Shown: positions 10,230 to 19,450, counted from the first letter of the stretch. The stretch: DNA of 64,000 nt from Stieleria neptunia (GCF_007754155.1 NZ_CP037423.1:10350938-10414937), one strand, 5' to 3'. Translations and numbers: made by a program. Notes: a model not told the origin generated them from the sequence alone.

Positions 10230-10329
10230 CTTAGGACGACCGGTTTTTCGAGTACGGTTGTCCGTTCCGGGCCGTCGTCCGTTGGACTCCCGACGACGAC
10301 CTAGAAAGGACGTCGTACATCGGTCGGCT
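10230..10329 (+). repeat. Family C dispersed repeat, copy 1
   Basis: About 100 bases match the reverse complement of 31436-31535 with few mismatches. The sequence contains internal palindromes (around the gggccgtcgtccg core) and accgat-like ends. It lies about 55 bases upstream of the acyltransferase gene. Confidence 0.8.
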
Positions 10330-10382
10330 GCCCCCCTTATCCGCGGCCCAGACACTAAGCTATCAGGCGTTGTGTTCTGGAA

Positions 10383-11696
10383 ATGCTGAGTGTCGACGCG
10401 AGAACCGCCATGAATTTGCAAGCCCCTTCGACGACGGATTCACGCGCACGGCCGCAGCCGTTTACGTTCTACCCTCCCAACAGCAATCGGCTGGTGACCT
10501 GGCTGGTGCAGCTGGGGATTCGGTCTTCGATTCGGCGAAAGTTGCGTGTCACCGAGATCGAGATCAGCGACGAAGATTTGGAATCATTGCGGCAGCTCAA
10601 GGGCGAGCGATGTCTGGTGACGCCCAGCCATTCGGGAGGGTTCGAGCCACACATCATCATGTATTTGTCAAAACTGCTCGGGGACAGTTACAACTACGTC
10701 GCGGCGATGGAATTGTTTCAGCAATCGTGGATCAATCGCTTTTTGATGCCGCGGATGGGTGTGTACTCGATCATCCGCGGCTCGGTCGATCGACCTTCGT
10801 TCAGCATGACGCGCAAGCTGTTGGCGGCCGGCAAACGTTGGCTGGTCATTTTTCCCGAAGGCGAGACGGTGTGGCAAAACAGCGTCGTCATGCCGTTTCA
10901 ACAGGGGGTCTTCCAACTGGCGTTCAAAGGGTATGAGGACGCGGCGAAGCAAGACGATCAGGCCAGTCTTTACTGTCTTCCGATCGCCATCAAGTACGTC
11001 TATCTCGGCGACATGCACGACGAAATTGACGCATCGCTCGCGCGGCTGGAATCCAAACTGGCGATCGGGGATGGGGCATCGCAGGCGACACGGCATGCGC
11101 GTCTCCGACGAGTCGTCGAAGCGGTCGTCGCGGCGAATGAAAAAACGCATGGCGTTCAACCGGCCCCCGACAGCGACCTGAGCGATCGGGCGGAGAATTT
11201 AAAGCTGTACGCGATCTGCGAATTGGAACAGCAGTTGGGGATCTCCGCGACCACCAAGCAAACCCTGTTGGACCGGATTCGAATACTGTTCAACGCCGTC
11301 GACCGGATCGTTCACGAGGAACCGAGTGGATCGGAGTACGAGCAGCAGTTGGCGGTCCAGCGTCAACAACTCGCGCGACGGTACTACGACGAGCTTTGGC
11401 AGTTGTTGCAATTTGTCGCGTTGCACGACGGCTACGTCGGAGAATCGATGACGTTCGAGAGGTTTTTAGACGTCTTGTGCTTGTTGGAGATGGAGGTCTG
11501 CAAAGAGCGAAAGTTCTGGGGTCCCAGGAAGGCGTGCGTGAAAGTGGGGCAGCCGATCGACTTGAAAGACCACGCGTCGGCCTATGCGGCGGACAAACGG
11601 GGAACGGTTCAAGCCGTCACCGGCATGCTCGAAACCTCCGTCCGCTCGATGCTCCAGCAGCTTGAGGTGGGCTGCGGTTCGGTGATGGATGAGTGA
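10383..11696 (+). CDS. PlsC-like 1-acylglycerol-3-phosphate acyltransferase domain protein
   Basis: This 437-residue protein has a glycerolipid acyltransferase pattern: block I TPSHSGGFEPHI, where the usual HX4D appears as HX4E, and block III VIFPEGETVWQ. About 200 further residues, charged and probably helical, follow the catalytic part, so it is longer than an ordinary PlsC. A likely role is acyl transfer to a lipid at the membrane; the substrate is not evident. The ATG at 10410 (MNLQAP, with GAGAA upstream) is an alternative start. The family C repeat lies just upstream. Confidence 0.8.
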   Translation: MLSVDARTAMNLQAPSTTDSRARPQPFTFYPPNSNRLVTWLVQLGIRSSIRRKLRVTEIEISDEDLESLRQLKGERCLVTPSHSGGFEPHIIMYLSKLLGDSYNYVAAMELFQQSWINRFLMPRMGVYSIIRGSVDRPSFSMTRKLLAAGKRWLVIFPEGETVWQNSVVMPFQQGVFQLAFKGYEDAAKQDDQASLYCLPIAIKYVYLGDMHDEIDASLARLESKLAIGDGASQATRHARLRRVVEAVVAANEKTHGVQPAPDSDLSDRAENLKLYAICELEQQLGISATTKQTLLDRIRILFNAVDRIVHEEPSGSEYEQQLAVQRQQLARRYYDELWQLLQFVALHDGYVGESMTFERFLDVLCLLEMEVCKERKFWGPRKACVKVGQPIDLKDHASAYAADKRGTVQAVTGMLETSVRSMLQQLEVGCGSVMDE

Positions 11697-11772
11697 GCAC
11701 GCCGAGACGCTGGACGTGTCGGTACAATCGACAACTTACAGACACGCACCGGACGAGCGGAGAACAACAGAC

Positions 11773-12105
11773 ATGGCGACTGCCAAATGGAACGGAACGA
11801 TCATTGCCCGGAGTGACGACACGGTCGTCGTGGAAGGGAATCACTACTTCCCGGCCGACAGCGTCGACGCGGCGCGGTTGCGACCCAGCGATCACCAGAC
11901 GACGTGCGGATGGAAAGGCGTCGCACATTACAAGAGCCTTGAGGTGGATGGAAAGGTCAACGAGAATGCGGCTTGGTACTATCCCGATCCGAAGCCTCAG
12001 GCGGAGAACCTTCGTGGCCGATTTGCGTTTTGGAAAGGCGTTGTGGTTGATCGAGGCGGCGGCGCAGACCAGACGCCCGACGGGGCCGAGTGCGAGATCA
12101 AGTAG
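11773..12105 (+). CDS. DUF427 domain protein
   Basis: The protein has 110 residues if the ATG at 11773 (MATAKWNGTIIA) is used; the frame is open further upstream but that stretch looks non-coding. It matches the DUF427 pattern: W-x-G-x-I-A near the start, VEGNHYFP, a TTCGWKGVAHY segment and AWYYPDPKP. The family forms a small beta-barrel, is common in bacteria and has no established function. The stop codon directly abuts the next gene, so the two are probably co-transcribed. Confidence 0.85.
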   Translation: MATAKWNGTIIARSDDTVVVEGNHYFPADSVDAARLRPSDHQTTCGWKGVAHYKSLEVDGKVNENAAWYYPDPKPQAENLRGRFAFWKGVVVDRGGGADQTPDGAECEIK

Positions 12106-13455
12106 TTGATTGATTCAGCGGCAGACCCGGTTGCTGCGACATCGTTTCGCAGGTTCGTGATGATGCTTGCGCTGGTCACCGCCGGCGAGGCCGTGTTTTT
12201 TCTGCCCTTCGTGTTGCCGCGAATCTTTCGGCCGACGTTGCTGGACGTGTTCGGAATCAGCAACCTGCAGTTGGGGATGGCGTTTTCGATCTACGGCGTC
12301 GTTGCGATGCTGGCCTACTTTCCCGGCGGTCCGCTGGCGGATCGTTTCGACGCGCGAAAACTGATGGTGATCGCGCTGGTGGCAACGTCCGTCGGCGGTT
12401 TGGTGATGGCCACGATCCCTTCGCCCGACGCGGTGAAGTCTTTGTACGGTTTTTGGGGTTTGACCACGATCTTGCTGTTTTGGTCACCCCTGATTCGGGC
12501 GACGCGGCAGTGGGGCGTTGATGGATTGTCAGAGGGCGGATTATCAGAACGTGCCACGCCGGGACGGGCGTTCGGAATTCTGGACGGAGGCCGCGGCTTG
12601 ATCGCCGCCCTGATCGCCAGTTTGTCGGTTTGGTTGTTTGCCGCGCTGATCCCCGCCGACGTGCAGGTGGCCACCTTGGCCGAACGGTCCCAGGCGTTTG
12701 GCAAGGTGGTGTTGCTGTTTGCGGCGGTGACCGTTTTGTCTGCGGTCCTGGTATGGTTCGCGTTGCCGCAGCGGGTTTCCTCGCCGAATCGGCAAAAGCA
12801 ACCAGCCCGGGCGGACGGCGGGATCGGGGCGGTCCTACGGATGCCCACGGTTTGGTTGCAGGCGGTGATCGTCGTCTGTGCTTACGTCGCGTACAAGGGA
12901 CTCGATGACGTGTCGCTGTACGCCAAGGAGGTGTTGTTGTTCGATGAAGTGCAGGCGGCAAAAATCGGCACGGTGTCGATGTGGATGCGGCCACCGGCAG
13001 CTGTTCTCGCCGGGTTGGTCGCCGATCGATTCGGCGTTTCCAAATCAACGCTGGTGTGTTTTGCCGCGATTGCCGTGGGAATCGGTTCGCTGGCCGCCGG
13101 CTTGCTGCCGCCCGGAGCGATGGTGCTGTTCTTTGCCACGCTGGTTACCACCAGTGCGGCCGTGTTCGCGGTTCGCGGGTTGTACTTCGCATTGATGGAA
13201 GAAGGTTGCGTGCCGATGGAACGCACCGGCACGGCGGTTGGAATCGTGTCGGTGATCGGTTACACGCCCGACGTCTTCATGGGGCCGCTGATGGGCTGGT
13301 TGCTCGATCGATCGCCGGGCGAGATGGGACATCGACACCTGTTTGCGGCGGTCACGTCGTTCGCCATCACGGGGTTGATCGCGACGGTTGTGTTCCGCAG
13401 GCATCAGAAACTCGGTTCGCCCGGACGGTTGGGCGAAGAGGCTGTTGTCCGCTGA
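12106..13455 (+). CDS. MFS transporter
   Basis: A hydrophobic protein of about 449 residues with roughly 12 membrane segments and an MFS motif A-like loop (GGPLADRFDARKLM) after the second helix, echoed in the second half by AGLVADRFGVSKSTL. It probably belongs to the nitrate/hexose-phosphate-like or general MFS group; the substrate cannot be told. The listed start is a TTG directly after the stop of the DUF427 gene. An ATG at 12160 with an AGG upstream is also plausible but would remove the positively charged FRRF stretch before helix 1. Confidence 0.85.
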   Translation: MIDSAADPVAATSFRRFVMMLALVTAGEAVFFLPFVLPRIFRPTLLDVFGISNLQLGMAFSIYGVVAMLAYFPGGPLADRFDARKLMVIALVATSVGGLVMATIPSPDAVKSLYGFWGLTTILLFWSPLIRATRQWGVDGLSEGGLSERATPGRAFGILDGGRGLIAALIASLSVWLFAALIPADVQVATLAERSQAFGKVVLLFAAVTVLSAVLVWFALPQRVSSPNRQKQPARADGGIGAVLRMPTVWLQAVIVVCAYVAYKGLDDVSLYAKEVLLFDEVQAAKIGTVSMWMRPPAAVLAGLVADRFGVSKSTLVCFAAIAVGIGSLAAGLLPPGAMVLFFATLVTTSAAVFAVRGLYFALMEEGCVPMERTGTAVGIVSVIGYTPDVFMGPLMGWLLDRSPGEMGHRHLFAAVTSFAITGLIATVVFRRHQKLGSPGRLGEEAVVR

Positions 13456-13500
13456 TGATCAGCCAGGTCTGAATCACCGGTCGGAATCACGGCATCGCAA

Positions 13501-15630
13501 TCACGACGCCTTGGGCTGCTGCCAGCGGAGATCCACGACTTGATCGCAGACGGCATCGCGGGGTGGTGAGACCGTCGACGCGATCGTCTTTGCCTCGATC
13601 GGCTCGACGACGCAGCGTTGTTCGCGCCGCTGACGGGCTTCATCCACGTTGGCGGGAAGCCCAGCGTAGGGTTCGCTTTTGGGATGCCAGTCATGTAGCG
13701 AAACATGCCAGTGGCCGGCGCGTGGGTGTGACAAGCAGAGCGTCAGCGGCGACTGCGCGCCGAGCGTCGGGTGCAGTCCGCGAACGGGAACAAAGGTTCG
13801 ATAGCGCAAGCCGACCAACGCGATCGGGCCTGCGTCATCCTCGACCTGCTCGAGCGGGATCGACCAATCGCCGACAGTGACGTTCCATTGATCGAGCGGT
13901 TCGTTCGGATCGGTCGGTCGCAATCGGATTTCGATCCGCGAGGTGCTGGAGTCGATCAATCTCGAACCGCCGCGTTCTTGGGTCGCGACGTCGCCGACCA
14001 GCGGCCAAAACTCCAGCGCCCTGCGGATCTCCAGATGCACTGATCCGAGCGTCCGTTCGGCGAGGATCAGGTCACGATCGCGGAGCAACAGTTCGACCAG
14101 CGGATCAGCGAGCCCCAGACCGCTCGTGTCGAGATCGGTGAGGACTTCTTTCAGGTCGCGATGCAGGTAATACGGCAGCGAAAACCGCGAGTGCAATTTC
14201 GATCCCCATTGTGTCAGCGGTTCGTCAAAGGGTTGCTCGGCGAGCATCGTGACGATCGCCCGCAGCAGGGCCGCCAATGCCGCGGTGGTCTCGGGGGACG
14301 GTGCCATGCGAAACGCCCGAAACTCGACCAGCCCGTTGCAGCCTCGCCCGCCCAAGAACGGATTCCATAGCTTCTCGATGTTGATTTCGGCCCGGTGGCT
14401 GTTCCCGGAGGGGTCGGCAAGAAACGGTGCGAGGCTATTCCAGAGCGTTTCGGGCGTCGGGCTGTCGGTTCGCTTGAGGAGTTCGAGCGCGAGCGAAAAG
14501 TCCGACAGGTCGTGGTGCAGGCTTTCGTCCACCCGAGGCGCCTGGCTGGAGGGGCCGACCGAGTCGGTGGCGTGCAGGTAGGACAGCGACGGGTGTCGAT
14601 TGAAGTAGCGAACGATGCCGGGCAACAAATGTCCGAGGGTCAGAAACGGGCTGACCGAGGGGCGCGCTCCGCCGAGCGTGATGTGTCCGCCCCCGCCCGA
14701 ATCGTTTTCCACCCCGTTGTACTGCAACCGCAACGGCGCCAGACGCTCCTGATCCGCGGCGTTTTCCAAGTCACGTAAGTGTTGCAGCAGATCGACGGTG
14801 CAGGCGACCGGCGCCATGTTGATTTCGATCACCGCAGGGTCGGGCGTGATCGTCGTCCATCGGACGGTCGGGTCGACCGGTGGAGGGTGTCCGCTGAGCA
14901 TCACGGCGGGCAGGTCCAATTCCAGCGTGGCCGTTGAAATGGCACCGAGCAACCGCCCGAAAAGCTCGACGTCGGGGATTTTCGGAAGCTCCAAATTCGC
15001 CACGCCGTCTGTGTCTGAGCACACGATCAAATAGTTTCCCGACTCGGCCAACTCGTCTTCGACTTCGGCGCCCACCACCCGCTCGCTGTGTAGCGAGGAT
15101 CGGGCCAGCGCGGGGGCTTTGGCGGCGCAGTCCGGCGGCGCGGTTCCATCGGTGCGGAACACCACGCGCTCCCGCAGTGGCGGCTGAAGCGTCGTCGCGT
15201 TCAAGCCGATCGAGCGCAGGGCTTTGGACAGCGTGGCGGCCAGCACCGGCGGATTCGGTGTCGTGTCAGATGCTGTGCCAGGTGTCGGCGGCGGCGGCGC
15301 CAGCGCGGGGTCCGGTGGGCCGGACCAGAGGCGTGCTCCGTCGCGTCGCGCGTAGATGCCCACCGACCAACGCGGATGCGGCTCGCCGCCATATTGTCGT
15401 CCGACGCAACGCAGGATGGCGGCGCCGTGTTCGTGCTTTCCCAGCCGCGCCAACATCTTCAGGGCGCGGTCCCGTTTGTCGTCGCCCAGGGCATCGAACA
15501 GCCACTGGGGAGATTCGGAAAACCGATCGGTGTAAGTCGGTTCGGCACCGACCCAGATCGATCGCCCCGAACGCGCCACACGCTGGTCGTGCGCCGCCAA
15601 GGCTTGCATCACGTCGTCGTCAGGATCCAT
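13501..15630 (-). CDS. Stand-alone DUF2126 protein (transglutaminase-associated)
   Basis: A 709-residue protein whose start (WVGAEPTYTDRF, then PQWLFDALGDDKRDRA) and interior (EINMAPV, LQYNGVENDSGGGGHITLGG, EFRAFRMAP) match the DUF2126 half of the large planctomycete and proteobacterial transglutaminase-like proteins. Usually this region follows an N-terminal transglutaminase domain in a protein of about 1100 residues; here that domain is absent and no transglutaminase gene is adjacent. A proline-rich linker (PALAPPPPTPGTASD) lies near residue 110. The region resembles glutamate-cysteine ligase-like folds, so an ATP-grasp-independent amide ligase role is possible. It is convergent with the MFS gene, 45 bases apart. 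Confidence 0.8.
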   Translation of the reverse strand: MDPDDDVMQALAAHDQRVARSGRSIWVGAEPTYTDRFSESPQWLFDALGDDKRDRALKMLARLGKHEHGAAILRCVGRQYGGEPHPRWSVGIYARRDGARLWSGPPDPALAPPPPTPGTASDTTPNPPVLAATLSKALRSIGLNATTLQPPLRERVVFRTDGTAPPDCAAKAPALARSSLHSERVVGAEVEDELAESGNYLIVCSDTDGVANLELPKIPDVELFGRLLGAISTATLELDLPAVMLSGHPPPVDPTVRWTTITPDPAVIEINMAPVACTVDLLQHLRDLENAADQERLAPLRLQYNGVENDSGGGGHITLGGARPSVSPFLTLGHLLPGIVRYFNRHPSLSYLHATDSVGPSSQAPRVDESLHHDLSDFSLALELLKRTDSPTPETLWNSLAPFLADPSGNSHRAEINIEKLWNPFLGGRGCNGLVEFRAFRMAPSPETTAALAALLRAIVTMLAEQPFDEPLTQWGSKLHSRFSLPYYLHRDLKEVLTDLDTSGLGLADPLVELLLRDRDLILAERTLGSVHLEIRRALEFWPLVGDVATQERGGSRLIDSSTSRIEIRLRPTDPNEPLDQWNVTVGDWSIPLEQVEDDAGPIALVGLRYRTFVPVRGLHPTLGAQSPLTLCLSHPRAGHWHVSLHDWHPKSEPYAGLPANVDEARQRREQRCVVEPIEAKTIASTVSPPRDAVCDQVVDLRWQQPKAS

Positions 15631-15716
15631 CGCGATTTCGATTCATCGAGCCTTGGTTTGGTAAAGTGGTCGGCAGATTCTAAACGCCAGCCCTCCCCCA
15701 CTCAACGACACCCGCC

Positions 15717-17009
15717 ATGAAGCCCACCAAAGCCACACTCGTCACCTCCGCATCCCGGCGACAGTTTCTCGCCACCGCGTCCGCCTCAGCCGGCGGTCTC
15801 CTGCTGCCCGCTGCGGGGGGGCTGTGTGCGGCGGCGACCGATGTCGGTTCCACCGATCACTTTTGGTATCGACTTGCCCCGCCAGGTCCCTACATCGATT
15901 CGCAACGCGACCAGAAAGCGTTCGGATTCGATGACGGCGCGGTGTATCTGTCCGAAGACAACGGTGCGACGTGGCCGCACCGGTTGCCGTTTGCCGATGC
16001 CGACAAGATCACGTTCAGCTGCATCTTAAAAAATGGCAACCTTCTTTTCGCCACGCTGACGAAACTGTTTTTGAGCACCGATAACCTGAAGTCGTGCAAG
16101 CAGATCATCGTCCAAGATCGCAAGGGCAATGATTACCTGCCGCACACGCCGCTGGATCCTGACAATCCGGGTTGGTATTTCCACCCTCTCGATGGCGTTC
16201 ATACGTGGGACGTCGATGGAACGGAGATGCTGGTGTGGGGGAACTATTGCAACGTGCTGGGCGGTGCGGCGCCGATCAACATCTATTACTCCACCGACGC
16301 AGGCCAGACGGTCAAGATCGCGTTCTCGTTTGGGCAGAGTCCGACGTTCCAACAGAAGGGCGCCGGCGCGGGGGATCTGCTGGGCGACCCCGAGATTCCG
16401 ATCGTTTGCCGTCACATTCATTCGGTCGCCTACAATCCCGCCGAGAATGCGTTCTACGCGTGCACGGGAGACCATGATCGGGCGGACGGGGCTCGCGGTG
16501 ACGTGCATGAATGCCATTGGCTGCGAGGCACCTATGATTCGGCAAACGACTCCTGGGATTGGAAGGTTCTGGTGTCGGTCAATTCCAACTCACGCTACAA
16601 ATCCGGCGGCATCAATTTTGTCGACGGCCGGCTTTACTGGGCGTCTGACGCCAACGGCCGCAACGGCGTGATGCCGCACGACCGCGGCATTTTCAGCTGC
16701 GATCCGGCCGATCTGGCGGACATGTCCAAGCACACCCTGCTGTTCAACCCCGAATACGAATCCGCCAACATGATCATCCAGGACGGTGTGATCCTGTCGG
16801 CGCACTACGCGCCGGCATCGCCCTACGACACCGGGTTCATCATTTCAACCGACATGGGCAAAACCTGGGCGCAGTACGACTTGAAAGATTTTGGCCAACG
16901 ATCCGCCGTTCGCTTTCACCGCCAGAACGCCGAGGGGTGGTTCCGGGTCGACTTGAGAAAGGGCTGGATCGAGCGGGGCGAAGTGTTGTTCATCAAACCG
17001 AAGAGATAG
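15717..17009 (+). CDS. Tat-exported BNR/sialidase-like beta-propeller protein
   Basis: A 430-residue protein with a twin-arginine signal peptide (SRRQFLATASASAGGLLLP). The mature part carries Asp-box-like repeats (LSEDNGATW, STDAGQTV, STDMGKTW) typical of BNR/exo-sialidase propellers. No full set of sialidase catalytic residues was identified, so it is better read as a six-bladed propeller of unknown activity acting outside the cytoplasm. It is divergent from the DUF2126 gene and precedes the IS110 remnant. Confidence 0.8.
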   Translation: MKPTKATLVTSASRRQFLATASASAGGLLLPAAGGLCAAATDVGSTDHFWYRLAPPGPYIDSQRDQKAFGFDDGAVYLSEDNGATWPHRLPFADADKITFSCILKNGNLLFATLTKLFLSTDNLKSCKQIIVQDRKGNDYLPHTPLDPDNPGWYFHPLDGVHTWDVDGTEMLVWGNYCNVLGGAAPINIYYSTDAGQTVKIAFSFGQSPTFQQKGAGAGDLLGDPEIPIVCRHIHSVAYNPAENAFYACTGDHDRADGARGDVHECHWLRGTYDSANDSWDWKVLVSVNSNSRYKSGGINFVDGRLYWASDANGRNGVMPHDRGIFSCDPADLADMSKHTLLFNPEYESANMIIQDGVILSAHYAPASPYDTGFIISTDMGKTWAQYDLKDFGQRSAVRFHRQNAEGWFRVDLRKGWIERGEVLFIKPKR

Positions 17010-17068
17010 CCCGGGGCATCGCGGCACTCGCCACTGACCAACGACCTCCCCTCGCTTCGCTCGACCCT

Positions 17069-17130
17069 GCTGCCAGGGGTTCTTCGTGGATTTTAGTGGC
17101 TAATCGCTCAGGACCGAGGTTTTTCGAGGC
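17069..17130 (+). repeat. Left imperfect inverted repeat flanking the IS110 remnant
   Basis: The sequence starting ctgccaggggttcttcg matches the reverse complement of 18803-18868 with a few mismatches and short gaps over about 62 bases. Shared blocks include caggggttcttcg, tttagtgg and a terminal tttttcgagg/ttttttgagg. Confidence 0.7.
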
Positions 17131-17135
17131 ATTGC

Positions 17136-17526
17136 TGCGATGTCCGAATGGGGAGAGCGAGGACAAACGCTCAGTTCAAACGACCCGCCGCCGACACGGG
17201 GGCCGGCGGAGGGCACGAAGCACCTTCGGCGCATCGCAGACCAGGTGATTCCTTGGCGGGTTGCTCCTCAGCCGCCGCAGGCCACAAGTGACCAAATGAT
17301 TCCGAGGAACTGGGTGTGAGGATTATCATGTCGGATACGCGGCGGGTCGTGGAGGCCGTTCTCTACGTGGTGCTTCGTGCCCGCTTCTCAGCCTGGTCCC
17401 GGGAGTTTGCTTGAAAATGACATTGGTGGCTCGCCTCACGGCGTTGACCCCGTTTGAGAGAATAACAGAGCCCTACTCCCGCGCCTGCCGCGTTTTTCCG
17501 TTGAAGTCACCTTTCGGAGTTCCGCC
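17136..17526 (+). other. Non-coding left end of the IS110 element, candidate structured (bridge-like) RNA region
   Basis: No credible ORF lies here. Two perfect inverted repeats were found: cgacccgccgc (17181-17191) with gcggcgggtcg (17339-17349), and gggcacgaagcacc (17211-17224) with ggtgcttcgtgccc (17369-17382). Their order is interleaved, which would mean a pseudoknot or alternative folds. IS110 elements are known to encode a bridge RNA in a non-coding end; assigning it here is inference. Confidence 0.4.
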
Positions 17527-18718
17527 ATGGCCAAGAAGAAATCCTCTGGGAAACCTAAGCGTCGATCACGTGGTGGGTTTCCGATTGACAACGCACCCGT
17601 TCCACAATCACTTGACACAATCAACTTGAACGCTGCCGGCATCGATATTGGTTCGACCCAGCACTATGTTGCCGTGCCCTCCGATCGCGACTCATCACAC
17701 GTTCGCTGCTTCGGCACCTTTACATCCGATCTGGCGTCGCTCGCAGATTGGTTGGAAGAGTTCGGCAATTTGTGTTCTGCGTTCTTACATGCGGCAACGA
17801 GCCATGCTCGTCGCCAACGCGAGCGAGCATATCCAACGGATGCAGAAGGCGATGATGGAAATGAATGTCCAGCTCCATCACGTCATTTCGGACATCACCG
17901 GCACCACTGGCCTTGCCATTTTGGATGCCATTGTTGCGGGCAGTCGAGACCCTCACCTACTCGCAAAACTTCGCGATCCAAGGTGCAAAAATGACGAGTC
18001 GACGATCGCGAAAGCTCTGGAAGGCAATTGGCGTGAAGAACATGTATTTGCGTTAAAACAGGCTCTGGAACTGTACCGTTTTTACGGTTCCAAACTGTCG
18101 GAAGTCGATTCCAAGCTTGAAGAACATTTGGGTACATTTTCCGACCGAAGTGACGGTGAGATTCTGCCGAAGCTGAAGGCTCCTAAAGCTGGAAGCAATA
18201 GCCCCCGGTTCGATATGCGCAATCAGCTCTACCGGGTGCTGGGCGTCGACATGACGACCATTGATGGGATTAGCGGTCAATCCGCAATCACACTGATTTC
18301 TGAAATCGGTACCGACATGAGTAGGTGGGCAACAGAGAAGCATTTCACTTCTTGGCTTTGCCTATGTCCGGGCAGTAAGAAGACAGGTGGGAAATTGCTC
18401 AGTGGTAAAACACGTACAAGTGCGAACCGAGCCGCCGCCGCACTTCGAACAGCCGCCGCGTCCCTGGCACGATCAAACTGCGCCTTAGGAGCGTTCTTTC
18501 GCAGGATCCGTTCCCGTCTTGGTTCACCCAAAGCGATCACGGCGACGGCCCACAAGCTCGCGAAAATAGTTTATGGGATGCTGAAGTACGGGAGGGAATA
18601 TGTCGATGTCGGCAACGACTATTACGAACAGCAATACAAGAAGCGAGCAATGGAAAACCTGGCGAAACGGGCAGCTGCACTCAACCTGCGAGTGGTCCCC
18701 AATGAACTAGCTGGGTAG
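17527..18718 (+). pseudogene. IS110-family transposase, internally deleted and frameshifted
   Basis: From ATG 17527 the reading frame gives an IS110 N-terminus (LNAAGIDIGSTQHYVAVP, then FTSDLASLADWLEEFG). Around 17768-17775 the coding sense moves to another frame (CVLRSYMRQRAMLVANASEH), which continues through the C-terminal transposase domain (VDGISG-like TTIDGISGQSAITLISEIG, WLCLCPGSKKTGGK) to the stop at 18718. Compared with the family, roughly 70 residues between these segments are missing, including the Glu and the later Asp residues of the DEDD catalytic set. The gene should be inactive. The second part alone forms a misleading 356-residue ORF starting at 17648. Confidence 0.88.
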
Positions 18719-18802
18719 GAAGTTCCTTGAGAGCAGAGCCCGCCTCCGCTTCACCTGGCTTCGCCAGCCTACCGAACAGAACCATCGGACATCGCAGTCA
18801 TC

Positions 18803-18868
18803 CCTCAAAAAACCTTCCCCGAGTATTCGAGAGCACCCACTAAACTCGCCGAAGAACCCCTGCCAGGA
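18803..18868 (-). repeat. Right imperfect inverted repeat flanking the IS110 remnant
   Basis: This is the inverted partner of 17069-17130 (see that entry). Its outer end reads ccccTGCCAGG on the plus strand. Confidence 0.7.
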
Positions 18869-18931
18869 GGGTGACTTTCAATCTGCACGACTTTTTTACC
18901 CAAGCGTCGGTCATGCGGCAAAGACGTTGCG

Positions 18932-19450
18932 TTAGGCCGGCGGCTTGCTGGCCGCGATTTCCCAAGCCTGCCGATCATCGAGTTTCTTGATCAGCGGTGG
19001 CAGTGCTTTGGTGAGGATTTCGTAGTGCGTTGGATCGAGTTCACCGGCGACGGCATCGAGCGTGAACTCGGCGTCGCCGGACCATCCGTCGGTGCAGATG
19101 AAGAAGGCGACGGGCGGGCTGGTCATCCACTCTGCGAAATGATCGGCGACGCGTTGGGTCAGATTCGGATGTGATTGTTCCAGGCCGTCGTCGGCGACGA
19201 AGACAATGTGGCGTGGTTTCATCTGCCGTCCCCACAGACGATCACAACCGCGTTGCAAGACGCCGGACAGGCGATGGCGCAGGTAGCTGGTTTGTTCATC
19301 CAGGGTCGCGCCGACGACGGGATCGAAGTCGCCGGGTTCGGTGCACATCAGTGGCACGGCTCGGCCGTCGAGTGTGACGCCGGCGACCGACCAGCGGCGC
19401 GTCGCCGATTCGATCAGGACCGTCAGCAAGACGGGTTCTTTTTCGGTCAT
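18932..19450 (-). CDS. Hypothetical protein co-transcribed with a response regulator
   Basis: I do not recognise this 172-residue protein. It has no signal peptide or membrane helix and is rich in aspartate and tryptophan. Its ATG at 19450 overlaps the stop of the response regulator gene upstream (ATGA), which points to translational coupling and to a role in the same signalling unit. The C-terminus (HYEILTKALPPLIKKLDDRQAWEIAASKPP) is likely helical. Confidence 0.75.
   Translation of the reverse strand: MTEKEPVLLTVLIESATRRWSVAGVTLDGRAVPLMCTEPGDFDPVVGATLDEQTSYLRHRLSGVLQRGCDRLWGRQMKPRHIVFVADDGLEQSHPNLTQRVADHFAEWMTSPPVAFFICTDGWSGDAEFTLDAVAGELDPTHYEILTKALPPLIKKLDDRQAWEIAASKPPA

Larger units (their letters stand above)
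9806..10382. other. Intergenic region with three palindromic elements
   Basis: No convincing gene lies in these 577 bases between the kinase start and the acyltransferase. The region holds a short stem-loop near 9970-9998 (accaacggt/accgttggt), a palindrome at 10096-10143, and the family C repeat at 10230-10329. The small ORFs here read through these palindromes and have no recognisable product. Confidence 0.6.
17136..18802 (+). mobile_element. IS110-family insertion sequence remnant (approximate bounds)
   Basis: The element contains a defective DEDD transposase gene with long 5' and short 3' non-coding ends, bracketed by the imperfect inverted repeats at 17069-17130 and 18803-18868. IS110-type elements lack terminal inverted repeats of their own, so the exact ends cannot be set by eye. 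The flanking palindrome halves may be a target that the element split. No direct target duplication was seen. Confidence 0.65.

Noticed and set aside
17211..17382. Inverted repeats taken as the ends of a complete transposon
   Set aside because: They lie 145 bases apart in non-coding DNA upstream of the transposase and do not enclose a gene, so an RNA-structure reading fits better.
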